Both the position numbers and the translations under genes were made by a program. A stretch of DNA of 64,000 bases, from NCBI GenBank assembly GCA_947586855.1, contig CANPXV010000007.1, forward strand, positions 1 to 64,000, read 5' to 3'. The notes below the pieces were generated by a model. It ran no database searches, was not told the origin of the DNA, and saw only the letters and a program-made list of their open reading frames with translations. This document shows positions 28,953 to 37,716 of this stretch, in pieces. This DNA is from an uncultured Clostridia bacterium. GTDB lineage: Bacteria > Bacillota > Clostridia > Christensenellales > CAG-314. Positions within the stretch are counted from its first letter, which is position 1, and each line of letters opens with the position of its first letter.

Positions 28953-30049
28953 ACATCATCGGATACGTCAGAAAAAACACAGCCGATTTCGGGCAGGCGC
29001 CCCTCAACGAGGTGGACAGCCTCGTCTTTGCGGAGTTGGCCTATATGTCCTTTGCAAGGGCGCAGTGTTCCCTGCCCAACAAGACTCTTGGCGAACTTTG
29101 CCAAGACATCGACAAGCTGCTTGCGGGCACCCTTTCGGTGTTGCACAAGCACAATGTGCAGTTGTTGAAGGCCATATCCGCCAGTCCCCGATTTGCGCCC
29201 GTCAAGGTGGGTTTTTTTCGCCAACGCAACTGCGACGCCAAGGAGCAACGCTTTGCCGCCGTCACCTTTATGCTGTGCGACGGTGCCTACCACATAGCCT
29301 TTCGGGGCACGGGCGTTTCGCTGGTTGGCTGGCGAGAGAACCTCAAAATGTCCCTTTTGGACGTGATCCCCACCCAGCGCATAGCCCTCGCCTATCTGGA
29401 AGAGGTGCTGTCTCGTTTGGAGGGCAGTTTTACTGTGGGCGGCCTCAGCAAGGGCGGCAATTTGTCGGTGTTTTCCGCCACGTTTGCCCGCAGCGATTTG
29501 CAGCAGCGCATCGCCGCCGTCTACAACCACGACGGCCCGGGGTTCAACTTCAACATTTTCGAGGACGAACGCTACCAACGCATAGCCCAACGTGTGCGCA
29601 AAACGGTGCCGCACGACTCCATTGTGGGCATGCTGCTCACGGCGTCGCAGGTCTACGAGGTTGTGGATAGCACCAACCTGTCGATAGCCCAGCACGACCC
29701 GTTCAGTTGGGTAGTCAGGGATATGACGTCCTTCAAAAAACTGCCCAAAACAACCCACGGCTCCCGTGCCACCGACACGGCGCTTTCCGAGTGGATTGCG
29801 TCCATGGATATGCCCACCCGCCGACGGTTTGTCAACGCCGTTTTTGCCATTGTGCACGGCAGCGGCGCAACGGAAGTGGGAGATTTTCTCTACCGTCCCC
29901 TGCAAAAGATTCGCCTCATGCGCAAGGCCTTCGACGCCCTGCCCGACGGCGACAAGCAGCTCATTTCCCACGGCGGCAAGCAACTGCTGTCCCGATGGTT
30001 CGGTGAGATTTTTGCCTTTGCCCGCAGGCGTGCTCCCCACAGGGAGTGA
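28949..30049 (+). CDS. DUF2974 (Mbeg1-like) protein, paralog 2
   Basis: VGGLSKGGNLSVFSA, YNHDGPGF, AQHDPFSW; ATGA overlap with paralog 1 stop. Confidence 0.88.
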   Translation: MNIIGYVRKNTADFGQAPLNEVDSLVFAELAYMSFARAQCSLPNKTLGELCQDIDKLLAGTLSVLHKHNVQLLKAISASPRFAPVKVGFFRQRNCDAKEQRFAAVTFMLCDGAYHIAFRGTGVSLVGWRENLKMSLLDVIPTQRIALAYLEEVLSRLEGSFTVGGLSKGGNLSVFSATFARSDLQQRIAAVYNHDGPGFNFNIFEDERYQRIAQRVRKTVPHDSIVGMLLTASQVYEVVDSTNLSIAQHDPFSWVVRDMTSFKKLPKTTHGSRATDTALSEWIASMDMPTRRRFVNAVFAIVHGSGATEVGDFLYRPLQKIRLMRKAFDALPDGDKQLISHGGKQLLSRWFGEIFAFARRRAPHRE

Positions 30050-30064
30050 CGGGCGCCACGCACC

Positions 30065-31150
30065 ATGAACCTCACAAGTTATGTCAAAACTCACAAGCAA
30101 ACCTTTGCGCAGTCCCCTCTTTGTCAGGCGGATAGTCTTGTGTTTTGTCAGCTTGCCTATCTCAATTTTCCCCGCAAGTTTTGCGGCGCCCCCAAACGCA
30201 CGTTATCACGGCTTGTGGAGGCAAATGGTCTTGCCGAGGGCACATTCTACGTCAAATCCAACAACAAGTTGATAGCGGCAGTGGCGGCCAGCCCCCGTTT
30301 CGGCGATGTCAGGGTGGGCTTCTTTCGTCAGCGCAACAGCGACAAGCGAGTGGTGCGCTTTGCCGCCGTCACCTTTTTGCTGCCCGACGACAGCGTCTAT
30401 GTGGCTTTTCGGGGCACGGATACCACCGTTTTGGGCTGGAAAGAAGATTTTTATATGTCCTTCCTCAAAGTGATACCCTCGCACATTCTGGCGCAAAACT
30501 ATCTGCAAACCGTCGGCAGCACGCTATCCGGCAGGCTGTATGTGGGCGGCCACAGCAAGGGCGGCAACTTGGCGGAGTACTCGGCGTGCATGGCCTCGCC
30601 GCAGATACAGCAGCGCATCGAGATGGTGTTCAACCACGACGGCCCGGGGTTTGTGGACAGCATCTACCACACCGAGCAGTACCTTTGCATTGCCGAGCGT
30701 GTCAACAAAACCATACCGAGAGACTCGATGGTGGGCCTGCTGCTCAACACTCGGCAGGACTATCAAGTGGTGGACAGCACCAGCCTGCTGCTGTTGCAGC
30801 ACAACCCCTTCACCTGGAAAATTTTACAGGACGGCTCCTTCAAGAGGCTGAACGGCCTGTCCTACGTCTCGCAAGTGTTTGACGAAACGCTTACCGAGTG
30901 GATTTTCGGCATGGACCTGCCCGCCCGCCGCAAGCTGGTTGGGTGCATATTTGCCGTGTTGGAGGGCAGCGGCTGTCAAAACGTCACCGACATCGGCAAA
31001 AAATTGGTCAGCTCGGTGCGAGGCATGCACACCGCCTACAAATCGCTGGACGACGACGGCAAAAAACTGATGACGCAGGGCGGCAAAGAGCTGCTTCGCC
31101 TGTGGTTGGGCACGTTTTTTGTCCGCCCCCGCAAACCGCGCAACCTCTGA
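30065..31150 (+). CDS. DUF2974 (Mbeg1-like) protein, paralog 3
   Basis: VGGHSKGGNLAEYSA, FNHDGPGF, LQHNPFTW. Confidence 0.88.
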   Translation: MNLTSYVKTHKQTFAQSPLCQADSLVFCQLAYLNFPRKFCGAPKRTLSRLVEANGLAEGTFYVKSNNKLIAAVAASPRFGDVRVGFFRQRNSDKRVVRFAAVTFLLPDDSVYVAFRGTDTTVLGWKEDFYMSFLKVIPSHILAQNYLQTVGSTLSGRLYVGGHSKGGNLAEYSACMASPQIQQRIEMVFNHDGPGFVDSIYHTEQYLCIAERVNKTIPRDSMVGLLLNTRQDYQVVDSTSLLLLQHNPFTWKILQDGSFKRLNGLSYVSQVFDETLTEWIFGMDLPARRKLVGCIFAVLEGSGCQNVTDIGKKLVSSVRGMHTAYKSLDDDGKKLMTQGGKELLRLWLGTFFVRPRKPRNL

Positions 31151-31212
31151 TCCCTCGCCGCCCCCTCTTTTCTTCTCTTTCCCTTTTCTTTTATCGCTCG
31201 CTCCATCTCTAC

Positions 31213-31640
31213 AAGCCAAGCAGCAGTGTAAGACGTCCAACAAAAAAACGGTAACATAAATCTGCTGTCCTCAGTGGTGGATCCAAACGCTTTTCGTCAA
31301 CATCAAGGCAGCACAGCAATCATACGCCTACCCCAAACGCCCCTATGCTCCTCACTTTTTTTTCTTTTCTCCTCTCTCCTCTTATTTCTTTTTTCTTCTC
31401 CCTCTCCCTCTTCTCTTTTTTCTTCTTTTCTCTCCCTTTTCTTTTTTATATCTCCTCTCATTTTTTCTTTTCTCTTTTCCACTCGCCCCAACCCCACAAT
31501 CCAAGAGGAAGTGCAAGACGTTCAACAAAAAATCGGTAACATAAATTGCCTGTCCTTAGTGGTGGAGCTAAACGCTTTTCGTCAACATCAAGGCAGCACG
31601 GCGCTCATACAACCCACCCCAACGCCCCCACGTCCCTCAC
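31213..31640 (+). repeat. two ~140-bp direct repeats 285 bp apart, each followed by a CT-rich tract
   Basis: aagacgtccaacaaaaaaacggtaacataaat...aaacgcttttcgtcaacatcaaggcagcac versus aagacgttcaacaaaaaatcggtaacataaat...aaacgcttttcgtcaacatcaaggcagcac. Confidence 0.9.
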
Positions 31641-31945
31641 TCTTTTTCTTTCTTTTCTTCTCTCTCCTCTTATTTCTTCTCTCTTTCCTTTCTTTTTTAT
31701 CTTTCTTCTCCTCCCTCACCCTCATCTTCCCTCTTCTCACTCCTTTTCTTCCCTTTCTTCTCTTCCCTTTCTTCTCTTTCTTTTCTTCTCTCCCCTCTTT
31801 TTTTCTTTATCTTTCTTCTCTTCCCTCTCTTTTTTTCCTCAATCCTCAATCACCCTCTCTTTTCTTCCTCTTCTCTCTTCTTTTTTCTCACTCTTTTTTC
31901 TTCTTTTTCTCTCCCCTCTCCTCTCCCCTCTCCCTTCCCTTTTTC
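31625..31945 (+). repeat. pyrimidine-rich low-complexity tract upstream of spo0A
   Basis: long C/T runs on + strand. Confidence 0.85.
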
Positions 31946-32100
31946 GACGAAAAGCGGCGCAAGTGCGGCGCACAATTTCCAAAAATACAAAATTTCGGAA
32001 AATTTTCGACAAAAAAACCAAAAAATACAAGATTTTACAAAATTTTCGACGTACTTAAATGTGCTACAATGTAGTCACCAACAAAAAGGAGCTATTGTCA

Positions 32101-32829
32101 GTGATTACAATTGGTTTGATAGGTCAATCGGGCCTCAAAGAAAGATTGCAGGAAAACGAAGATTTCGAGGTGCTTTTCGACGTGGAAGGCAAGGACGCCC
32201 GCCGCTGCTTGGACGAGCACATCCCCGATGTGGTGGTGACGGAACTGATGATGAACGGCGAGGACGGCTACGCCCTTTTGGAGAAGTACCGAGACGCCCG
32301 CTTTATTGTAGCGTCCGAGCTTAAAAGCGAGGTTTTCGTCATCAAAGCGCTGGAATTGGGCGCCAAGTACTACCTTGTCAAGCCGATAGAGTACAACGTG
32401 TTAGAGCAGCGTATCCTCAACGTCTACGAGGGCGACCGTCTGGGCGGCAAAGTGGTGCGCAAAAAGACCGTCTCGGAAAAAACTCTGGACGAGCGTATCA
32501 GCAGCATATTTGTCAGCGTGGGGATACCTGCGCACATCAAGGGCTACCAATTTTTGCGAGAGGGCATCAAGTTGGCGGTGGACGACCCACCCATCATCAA
32601 TGCGATAACCAAAACACTCTACCCGTCCATTGCCAAGCGCTTTGATACCACGCCCAGCAAGGTGGAGAGGGCCATTCGCCACGCCATCGAGGTGGCCTGG
32701 AACAGGGGCAAGATCGAAAACATCAACAGTGTGTTCGGCGTCAAGGTCTACAATGCGTCGGAAAAGCCCACCAACGGCGAGTTTATCGCCCTGCTTGCCG
32801 ACAAAATGCTGTTGGAGTGCGCCTACTGA
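32101..32829 (+). CDS. spo0A: Spo0A-family sporulation response regulator with degenerate receiver
   Basis: C-terminus VGIPAHIKGYQFLREGIKLAVDDPPIINAITKTLYPSIAKRFDTTPSKVERAIRHAIEVAWNRG; GTG start with AAGGAG upstream. Confidence 0.92.
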   Translation: MITIGLIGQSGLKERLQENEDFEVLFDVEGKDARRCLDEHIPDVVVTELMMNGEDGYALLEKYRDARFIVASELKSEVFVIKALELGAKYYLVKPIEYNVLEQRILNVYEGDRLGGKVVRKKTVSEKTLDERISSIFVSVGIPAHIKGYQFLREGIKLAVDDPPIINAITKTLYPSIAKRFDTTPSKVERAIRHAIEVAWNRGKIENINSVFGVKVYNASEKPTNGEFIALLADKMLLECAY

Positions 32830-32983
32830 TCCCCCAAAAATCGCCACACGGGGCACAAAAATGAATTAAAAATAAAAAATTCCCAAAATGTGTTGCTATT
32901 CTTTTTCCGTTATGTTATAATCATTCTACTTGATGCGATGGTCGCACCAAAAGGACAACTAATGGCATTTACGGAGAGGGTTT

Positions 32984-33574
32984 ATGCAGTACTTGAAGAA
33001 GGAAATCAGGGAAAAGATTTTAGCGTCTGCCGTGCAGGAATTCAAAGAGCAAGGTTTTGCCGATGCCTCCATCAGGAACATAGCCAACAATGCCGAAATT
33101 TCACTTGGTAACGTCTACCGATACTACGCCAACAAAGAGGCGCTTTATTTTGCCGTGGTAAACCCCTTTATGGAGAGCGTCCGCCAATTTATCGGCAACG
33201 ATTTTCCCTTTGAGGAGAAGTCCATGAAGGAGATTTCCGAGATGGTGATAGAGTTCATCACCACCTACCACGACGAGCTGCTTATCATCCAAAAGGGCAA
33301 CACTGTCCACTACGATACCTTTGTCAACTATATTATCGAGGTCATCGCCGGCCAGATCCGCCAGATGGTGCGCAGCGTTTTCCCCGAGATTGGCGCCAAG
33401 ATCGAAAATCCCGATTTTTACCCCGCCATTGCAGAGGGCTTTTTGACCAGCTTTTTCAAGATCCTCAAAAACGGCGACCCCACCGAAGTGTTGGAGCGCA
33501 AGGCGAGAGAGCTGATGACCTTCTATTTCGGCCACATGAAGGACCGTTTCCGTCACTTCGATCTGGCCGAGTGA
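32984..33574 (+). CDS. TetR/AcrR family regulator
   Basis: ILASAVQEFKEQGFADASIRNIANNAEISLGNVYRYYANKEALYFAVV. Confidence 0.92.
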   Translation: MQYLKKEIREKILASAVQEFKEQGFADASIRNIANNAEISLGNVYRYYANKEALYFAVVNPFMESVRQFIGNDFPFEEKSMKEISEMVIEFITTYHDELLIIQKGNTVHYDTFVNYIIEVIAGQIRQMVRSVFPEIGAKIENPDFYPAIAEGFLTSFFKILKNGDPTEVLERKARELMTFYFGHMKDRFRHFDLAE

Positions 33575-33624
33575 CCCCAACCAAGGCTTGCAAGGTGCCT
33601 TTCGACCCACTTCGGTCGATTGCC

Positions 33625-33700
33625 GCACCTTTTTTTCTTATATTTTTTCTCTTCTTTTTTTCTCTTCTCTTATTTTCTTCTCCCCATCTTTTTTCCCTCG
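33625..33700 (+). repeat. pyrimidine-rich tract
   Basis: C/T runs upstream of rarA. Confidence 0.6.
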
Positions 33701-33787
33701 GGGGTGGTGGGGATTTGGTTCTGGCGCAGCGTGCGGTGACGGCAATTTTCCCTCGACGGCTTTGTATATAGTTACTCTAAATTATAC

Positions 33788-33816
33788 TTGTCAATTTATT
33801 GAAAGTTTGCTACAAT
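33788..33816 (+). promoter_or_regulatory. sigma-A type promoter for rarA, possibly leaderless
   Basis: TTGTCA - 17 bp - TACAAT, 6 nt before the ATG at 33823. Confidence 0.6.
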
Positions 33817-33822
33817 AGTATC

Positions 33823-35181
33823 ATGGCTCAGTATGAACAAAATTCCATATTCGAAAGTGAAAAAGTCGCCAACATCCCCCTTGCGGAGCGCATGCGCCCG
33901 CGGGTTTTGAGCGAATTTATCGGGCAGACGCACATCATCTACGACGGCTCGCTTTTGTGCCGTGCCATCAAGGCGGACAAGCTTGGCAGCTGCATATTTT
34001 GGGGTGCGCCGGGCACGGGCAAGACGTCCCTTGCCAACATAATTGCCAACACAACGGGCAGTCATTTCGAAAAGCTCAACGCAGTATCCAGCGGCGTATC
34101 GGATGCCAAAAAAATCATAGACGAGGCCATGCGCCGCTTCAACGCCTATGGTCAAAAAACCTACCTGTTGCTGGACGAGTGCCACCGTTGGAGCAAGGCG
34201 CAAAGCGACTGCATGTTGCCCGCCATCGAAAAGGGCTACATCACGTTTATCGGCTCCACTACGGAAAATCCCTACGTTTCCATGACCCGTGCGATAGTGT
34301 CTCGTTGCAGGGTATTTGAGTTTTTGCCCCTCACCAAGCAGGATATTTTGCAAGGTTTGCAGCAAGCGCTCCGTCGCGACACGGTGCTTTCTCGCCGCAA
34401 GATAGTGCTGGACGAGGACGCAGCGGACTACATCTGCGAGACGGCCGCAGGCGATCTGCGCAACGCCTACAACGCATTGGAGCTGGCCGTGCTGACCACC
34501 GATGTCGAGCAGGACGGCAGCACACACGTCACCAAGCTGGTGGCGTCGCAATCCATGCAGCGCAAGGCACTTTCGGTGGATACGGGCATGTACTACGACA
34601 TGATCAGCGCCTTTATCAAAAGCATGCGGGGCAGCGATCCCAACGCCGCCATGTTCTGGTTCGAGCGGTTGTTGGAGGCGGGCACCGACCCATTGTTGCT
34701 TGCCCGCCGCATAGTGATACACGCCGCCGAGGACGTGGGCTTGGCCGACCCTCAGGCGTTGGTGGTGGCCACAAGTGCCCTCACGGCCTTCCGGAATATC
34801 GGCCTGCCGGAGGGGCGTATCCCCCTCACCGAGGCGATATTGTATATCTGCAACTGTCCCAAGTCAAACAGTGTTGTCAACACGCTGTACGCCGCCGAGG
34901 AAAGCGCCAAGCAGCACCCAACGGCGCAGGTGCCAAGGTATCTGATGGACGAAAATCACCCCCGCAGCACCGAGGAGCCCGATGCCCCCGCCTACAAGTA
35001 CCCTCACAACTACGGCGGATGGGTGCAGCAGCAGTATCTGCCCGACGAGGTAAAGGACGACGTGTATTTTGTGCCCAGCGGCAACGGACAGGACGTCGGT
35101 TGCAGGCAAACCAAGCAAAACAAGCAATATTCCAAACAGCAAGTACCCAACAAGTGGTTTGAGGACGACAAGCATGATTAG
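33823..35181 (+). CDS. rarA: replication-associated recombination protein A (RarA/MgsA AAA+ ATPase)
   Basis: LAERMRPRVLSEFIGQTHI, FWGAPGTGKTSLA, LLLDECHRWSKAQSD, GSTTENPY. Confidence 0.93.
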   Translation: MAQYEQNSIFESEKVANIPLAERMRPRVLSEFIGQTHIIYDGSLLCRAIKADKLGSCIFWGAPGTGKTSLANIIANTTGSHFEKLNAVSSGVSDAKKIIDEAMRRFNAYGQKTYLLLDECHRWSKAQSDCMLPAIEKGYITFIGSTTENPYVSMTRAIVSRCRVFEFLPLTKQDILQGLQQALRRDTVLSRRKIVLDEDAADYICETAAGDLRNAYNALELAVLTTDVEQDGSTHVTKLVASQSMQRKALSVDTGMYYDMISAFIKSMRGSDPNAAMFWFERLLEAGTDPLLLARRIVIHAAEDVGLADPQALVVATSALTAFRNIGLPEGRIPLTEAILYICNCPKSNSVVNTLYAAEESAKQHPTAQVPRYLMDENHPRSTEEPDAPAYKYPHNYGGWVQQQYLPDEVKDDVYFVPSGNGQDVGCRQTKQNKQYSKQQVPNKWFEDDKHD

Positions 35182-35905
35182 ACTACACAACGTATCCAAA
35201 ACCTACGCCAAGGCAGATGTCAAGGCGGTGGACGATCTTTCTCTGGAAATCAACGACGGCGAAATTTTCGGCTTTTTGGGGCCAAACGGCGCCGGTAAAT
35301 CCACCACGATAAAGATTATCACGGGCATATTGACCGCCGACAGCGGCACGGTGGAGCTAAACGGCTGCAACATCGCCGACGACCCCATCGCCGCCAAAAT
35401 GCAGATAGGCTACGTGCCGGACAATCACGACACCTACGACGCCCTCAAAGGCATCGAGTACCTCAAATTTATCGGCACAATGTATGGCGTGGGCGGCGAC
35501 AAGCTCAAACAGCGCATAGACGAATACGCACAGATGTTCGAGCTGACGGACGTGCTTTCCAATGCGATAGGCTCCTATTCGCACGGGATGAAGCAAAAAT
35601 TGTCGGTGATAGCGGCGCTTGTGCACGATCCCAAGGTGTGGGTGCTGGACGAGCCGCTGACAGGTCTGGATCCGCAATCGGCGTACAGGCTCAAACAGCT
35701 TATGCGCCAACAGGCGGATAGGGGCAACACGGTGTTTTTCAGCTCTCACGTCATCGACGTGGTAGAGAAGGTCTGCGACCGCATAGCCATCATCAACAAA
35801 GGCAAGCTGGTGGCGGTGGACACGTTGGATAACATCCGCAACGACCCCAATGTGTCGTTGGAGAGTCTGTTTCTCACCGTTACGGCGGACGGAGAGTCCA
35901 AATGA
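35174..35905 (+). CDS. ABC transporter ATP-binding protein
   Basis: GFLGPNGAGKSTTIKII, SYSHGMKQKLSV, VWVLDEPLTGLD. Confidence 0.93.
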   Translation: MIRLHNVSKTYAKADVKAVDDLSLEINDGEIFGFLGPNGAGKSTTIKIITGILTADSGTVELNGCNIADDPIAAKMQIGYVPDNHDTYDALKGIEYLKFIGTMYGVGGDKLKQRIDEYAQMFELTDVLSNAIGSYSHGMKQKLSVIAALVHDPKVWVLDEPLTGLDPQSAYRLKQLMRQQADRGNTVFFSSHVIDVVEKVCDRIAIINKGKLVAVDTLDNIRNDPNVSLESLFLTVTADGESK

Positions 35906-37608
35906 GGCGTTACTTTGCGCTGGTGCGGCTGATGCTCTTGCAGCAGTACAAGGCCCGCACCGTGATAAAAACAAAAAAGAAAGGCCGCCGAGCGGGCACC
36001 GTGCTGATAGCGTTGCTCCTTTTGGTGGGCTTTGGGCCGATGTTGGCGTCCTTTGCCCTTTTATCCTACACAATGGGCACCATTTTGCAGGGCGACGTGC
36101 ATTTTGCCGCACTGCTGATGCTCATCTGTCAGTGTCTGGTGCTGGTGTTTGGCCTGCACGACATCATGGCCAATGTGTTTTTGGCCTCGGACGGCGACAA
36201 ATTGCTCTATCTGCCCGTGCGTTCGCCCGTCATTTTTCTGGCTCGGTTGACGGTGGTGTACCTCAACGAGCTGATAACGACGTGTATTTCCTCGCTGGTG
36301 CTGCTGTTGCCCTATATCATCGGTTCGGGCGCAGGCGCAGGGGCCTATCTGATGTTGCCGATAGCCATCTTGCTGCTGCCTTTGCTGCCCATGCTGACGT
36401 GCGCCATCATCTGCCTGCCCGTCAGTGCGCTCATCAACCTTTTGGGCAAAAACAACGTGCTCAAAACGGTGTTGCGCACCATCTTGCAGATCGTGATAAT
36501 AGCCTTGGTGGTGCTGGTTGCAGGGTTTACCGGTTACGGCAGTGTGGATCTGGACGAAATTTTGCAGGATCCCACTTCGTCGCAGGCTTTTGAGGGCTTC
36601 ATCGATCAACTGCGGCACACCGTATCCTATTTTCACAGCGACTACATGCTGTCCAAGGGCATGTTTGCCGACGGCGCAGGGCAGTGGTTGGGCGGTTTTG
36701 GAGCGTCATTTGGCGAAAACGCACTGCTTCTGTCGCTGACGGTGCTGGTTTCCTTGCCATTTTATCATCGCATGCTCACAGGCACAGCGGATAGCGGACG
36801 TACCCGTCGCAAACACCGCACCGAGCAATATTCCGTCAAGCCCGTCGGCGTGGTCAGGCAATTTATGGTCACGGAGGTCAAGCGCCTCATGCGAGACGCT
36901 CAAAAGGGCTTTCAGAGCCTTGCCGGCATGATAATGATGCCCTTTATCGTGGTGCTGTTTGCCGTGATGCTCGGCGTTTTGCAGCCGGGGGGCGTCTCCA
37001 TTCTGGACGAATTTGCCGCTGCGCCCCTCTACAACGTGCTTGCCCCTGTGGTAATTGTGGTATATTTGTCCATCTTGGGCATATCCAGCAACTATCTGGG
37101 CATCTATCCCATTTCGAGGGAGAACAAAACGCTGCCCTTGCTGAAAAGTTTGCCCGTACCCTTTTCCAAGATACTGCTTGCTAAGGTGCTGCTGGCCACC
37201 TCGTCCATGCTGATTGCCGACTTTGTCACGGTTGCGCTGACGGTGGCGCTTTTGCGGGTCAAGTGGTATTGGGGGCTGGCTATGCTGGCGACGATGGTGT
37301 TTTCGGGCTTTGGCAGCATGTGCCTCACCACCCTGCGAGACCTGCGTTCGCCCTTGCTCGGCTCCGACGGCCTCACCCGACAAAACACCCGTGCAAGCCT
37401 GTCCCTGATGTTGATAAGTCTGTGCGTGGGCATGGCGCTGGCGCTGTTGGCCGCCCCCTTCATCGTGCTGTACGCCCTTGTAGGCGGCTGGTATTGGACG
37501 CTGCTGATGTGGCTGGTGGAAATTGCCGCAACCTGCGCCTTTGCCGTCCTCGGCTACAAATTTATGAAGGACCGTGCCGCCTTCTATTTTCAGCGTATCG
37601 AGGCGTAA
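35902..37608 (+). CDS. ABC-2 type transporter permease
   Basis: multi-TM protein overlapping the ATPase gene by ATGA. Confidence 0.8.
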   Translation: MRRYFALVRLMLLQQYKARTVIKTKKKGRRAGTVLIALLLLVGFGPMLASFALLSYTMGTILQGDVHFAALLMLICQCLVLVFGLHDIMANVFLASDGDKLLYLPVRSPVIFLARLTVVYLNELITTCISSLVLLLPYIIGSGAGAGAYLMLPIAILLLPLLPMLTCAIICLPVSALINLLGKNNVLKTVLRTILQIVIIALVVLVAGFTGYGSVDLDEILQDPTSSQAFEGFIDQLRHTVSYFHSDYMLSKGMFADGAGQWLGGFGASFGENALLLSLTVLVSLPFYHRMLTGTADSGRTRRKHRTEQYSVKPVGVVRQFMVTEVKRLMRDAQKGFQSLAGMIMMPFIVVLFAVMLGVLQPGGVSILDEFAAAPLYNVLAPVVIVVYLSILGISSNYLGIYPISRENKTLPLLKSLPVPFSKILLAKVLLATSSMLIADFVTVALTVALLRVKWYWGLAMLATMVFSGFGSMCLTTLRDLRSPLLGSDGLTRQNTRASLSLMLISLCVGMALALLAAPFIVLYALVGGWYWTLLMWLVEIAATCAFAVLGYKFMKDRAAFYFQRIEA

Positions 37609-37716
37609 CGGAGCGAATCGCCCTTGTCGCCTTTCGGCACATCAACTTGCAGCACAAACCGCCCTTTGCAGCGGTGCAAAACTACAAAAAAATAACACAT
37701 TTTGGGAGATAACCAC

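Noticed and set aside
28460-30100. 546-aa - strand ORF across the DUF2974 genes
   Set aside because: Antisense of two well-supported paralogs.
30065-31150. Loss of a catalytic His in DUF2974 paralog 3 (VPHDS to IPRDS)
   Set aside because: That His is probably not the catalytic one; the QH(N/D)PF(S/T)W His is retained in all three.
31274-32074. 266-aa and overlapping ORFs in the CT-rich DNA before spo0A
   Set aside because: Translations are Phe/Ser/Leu/Pro runs from polypyrimidine sequence; open in several frames because C/T DNA lacks stops.
37609-37716. T-box leader upstream of tyrS
   Set aside because: No AGGGTGG-type T-box sequence or terminator/antiterminator found in the short leader.
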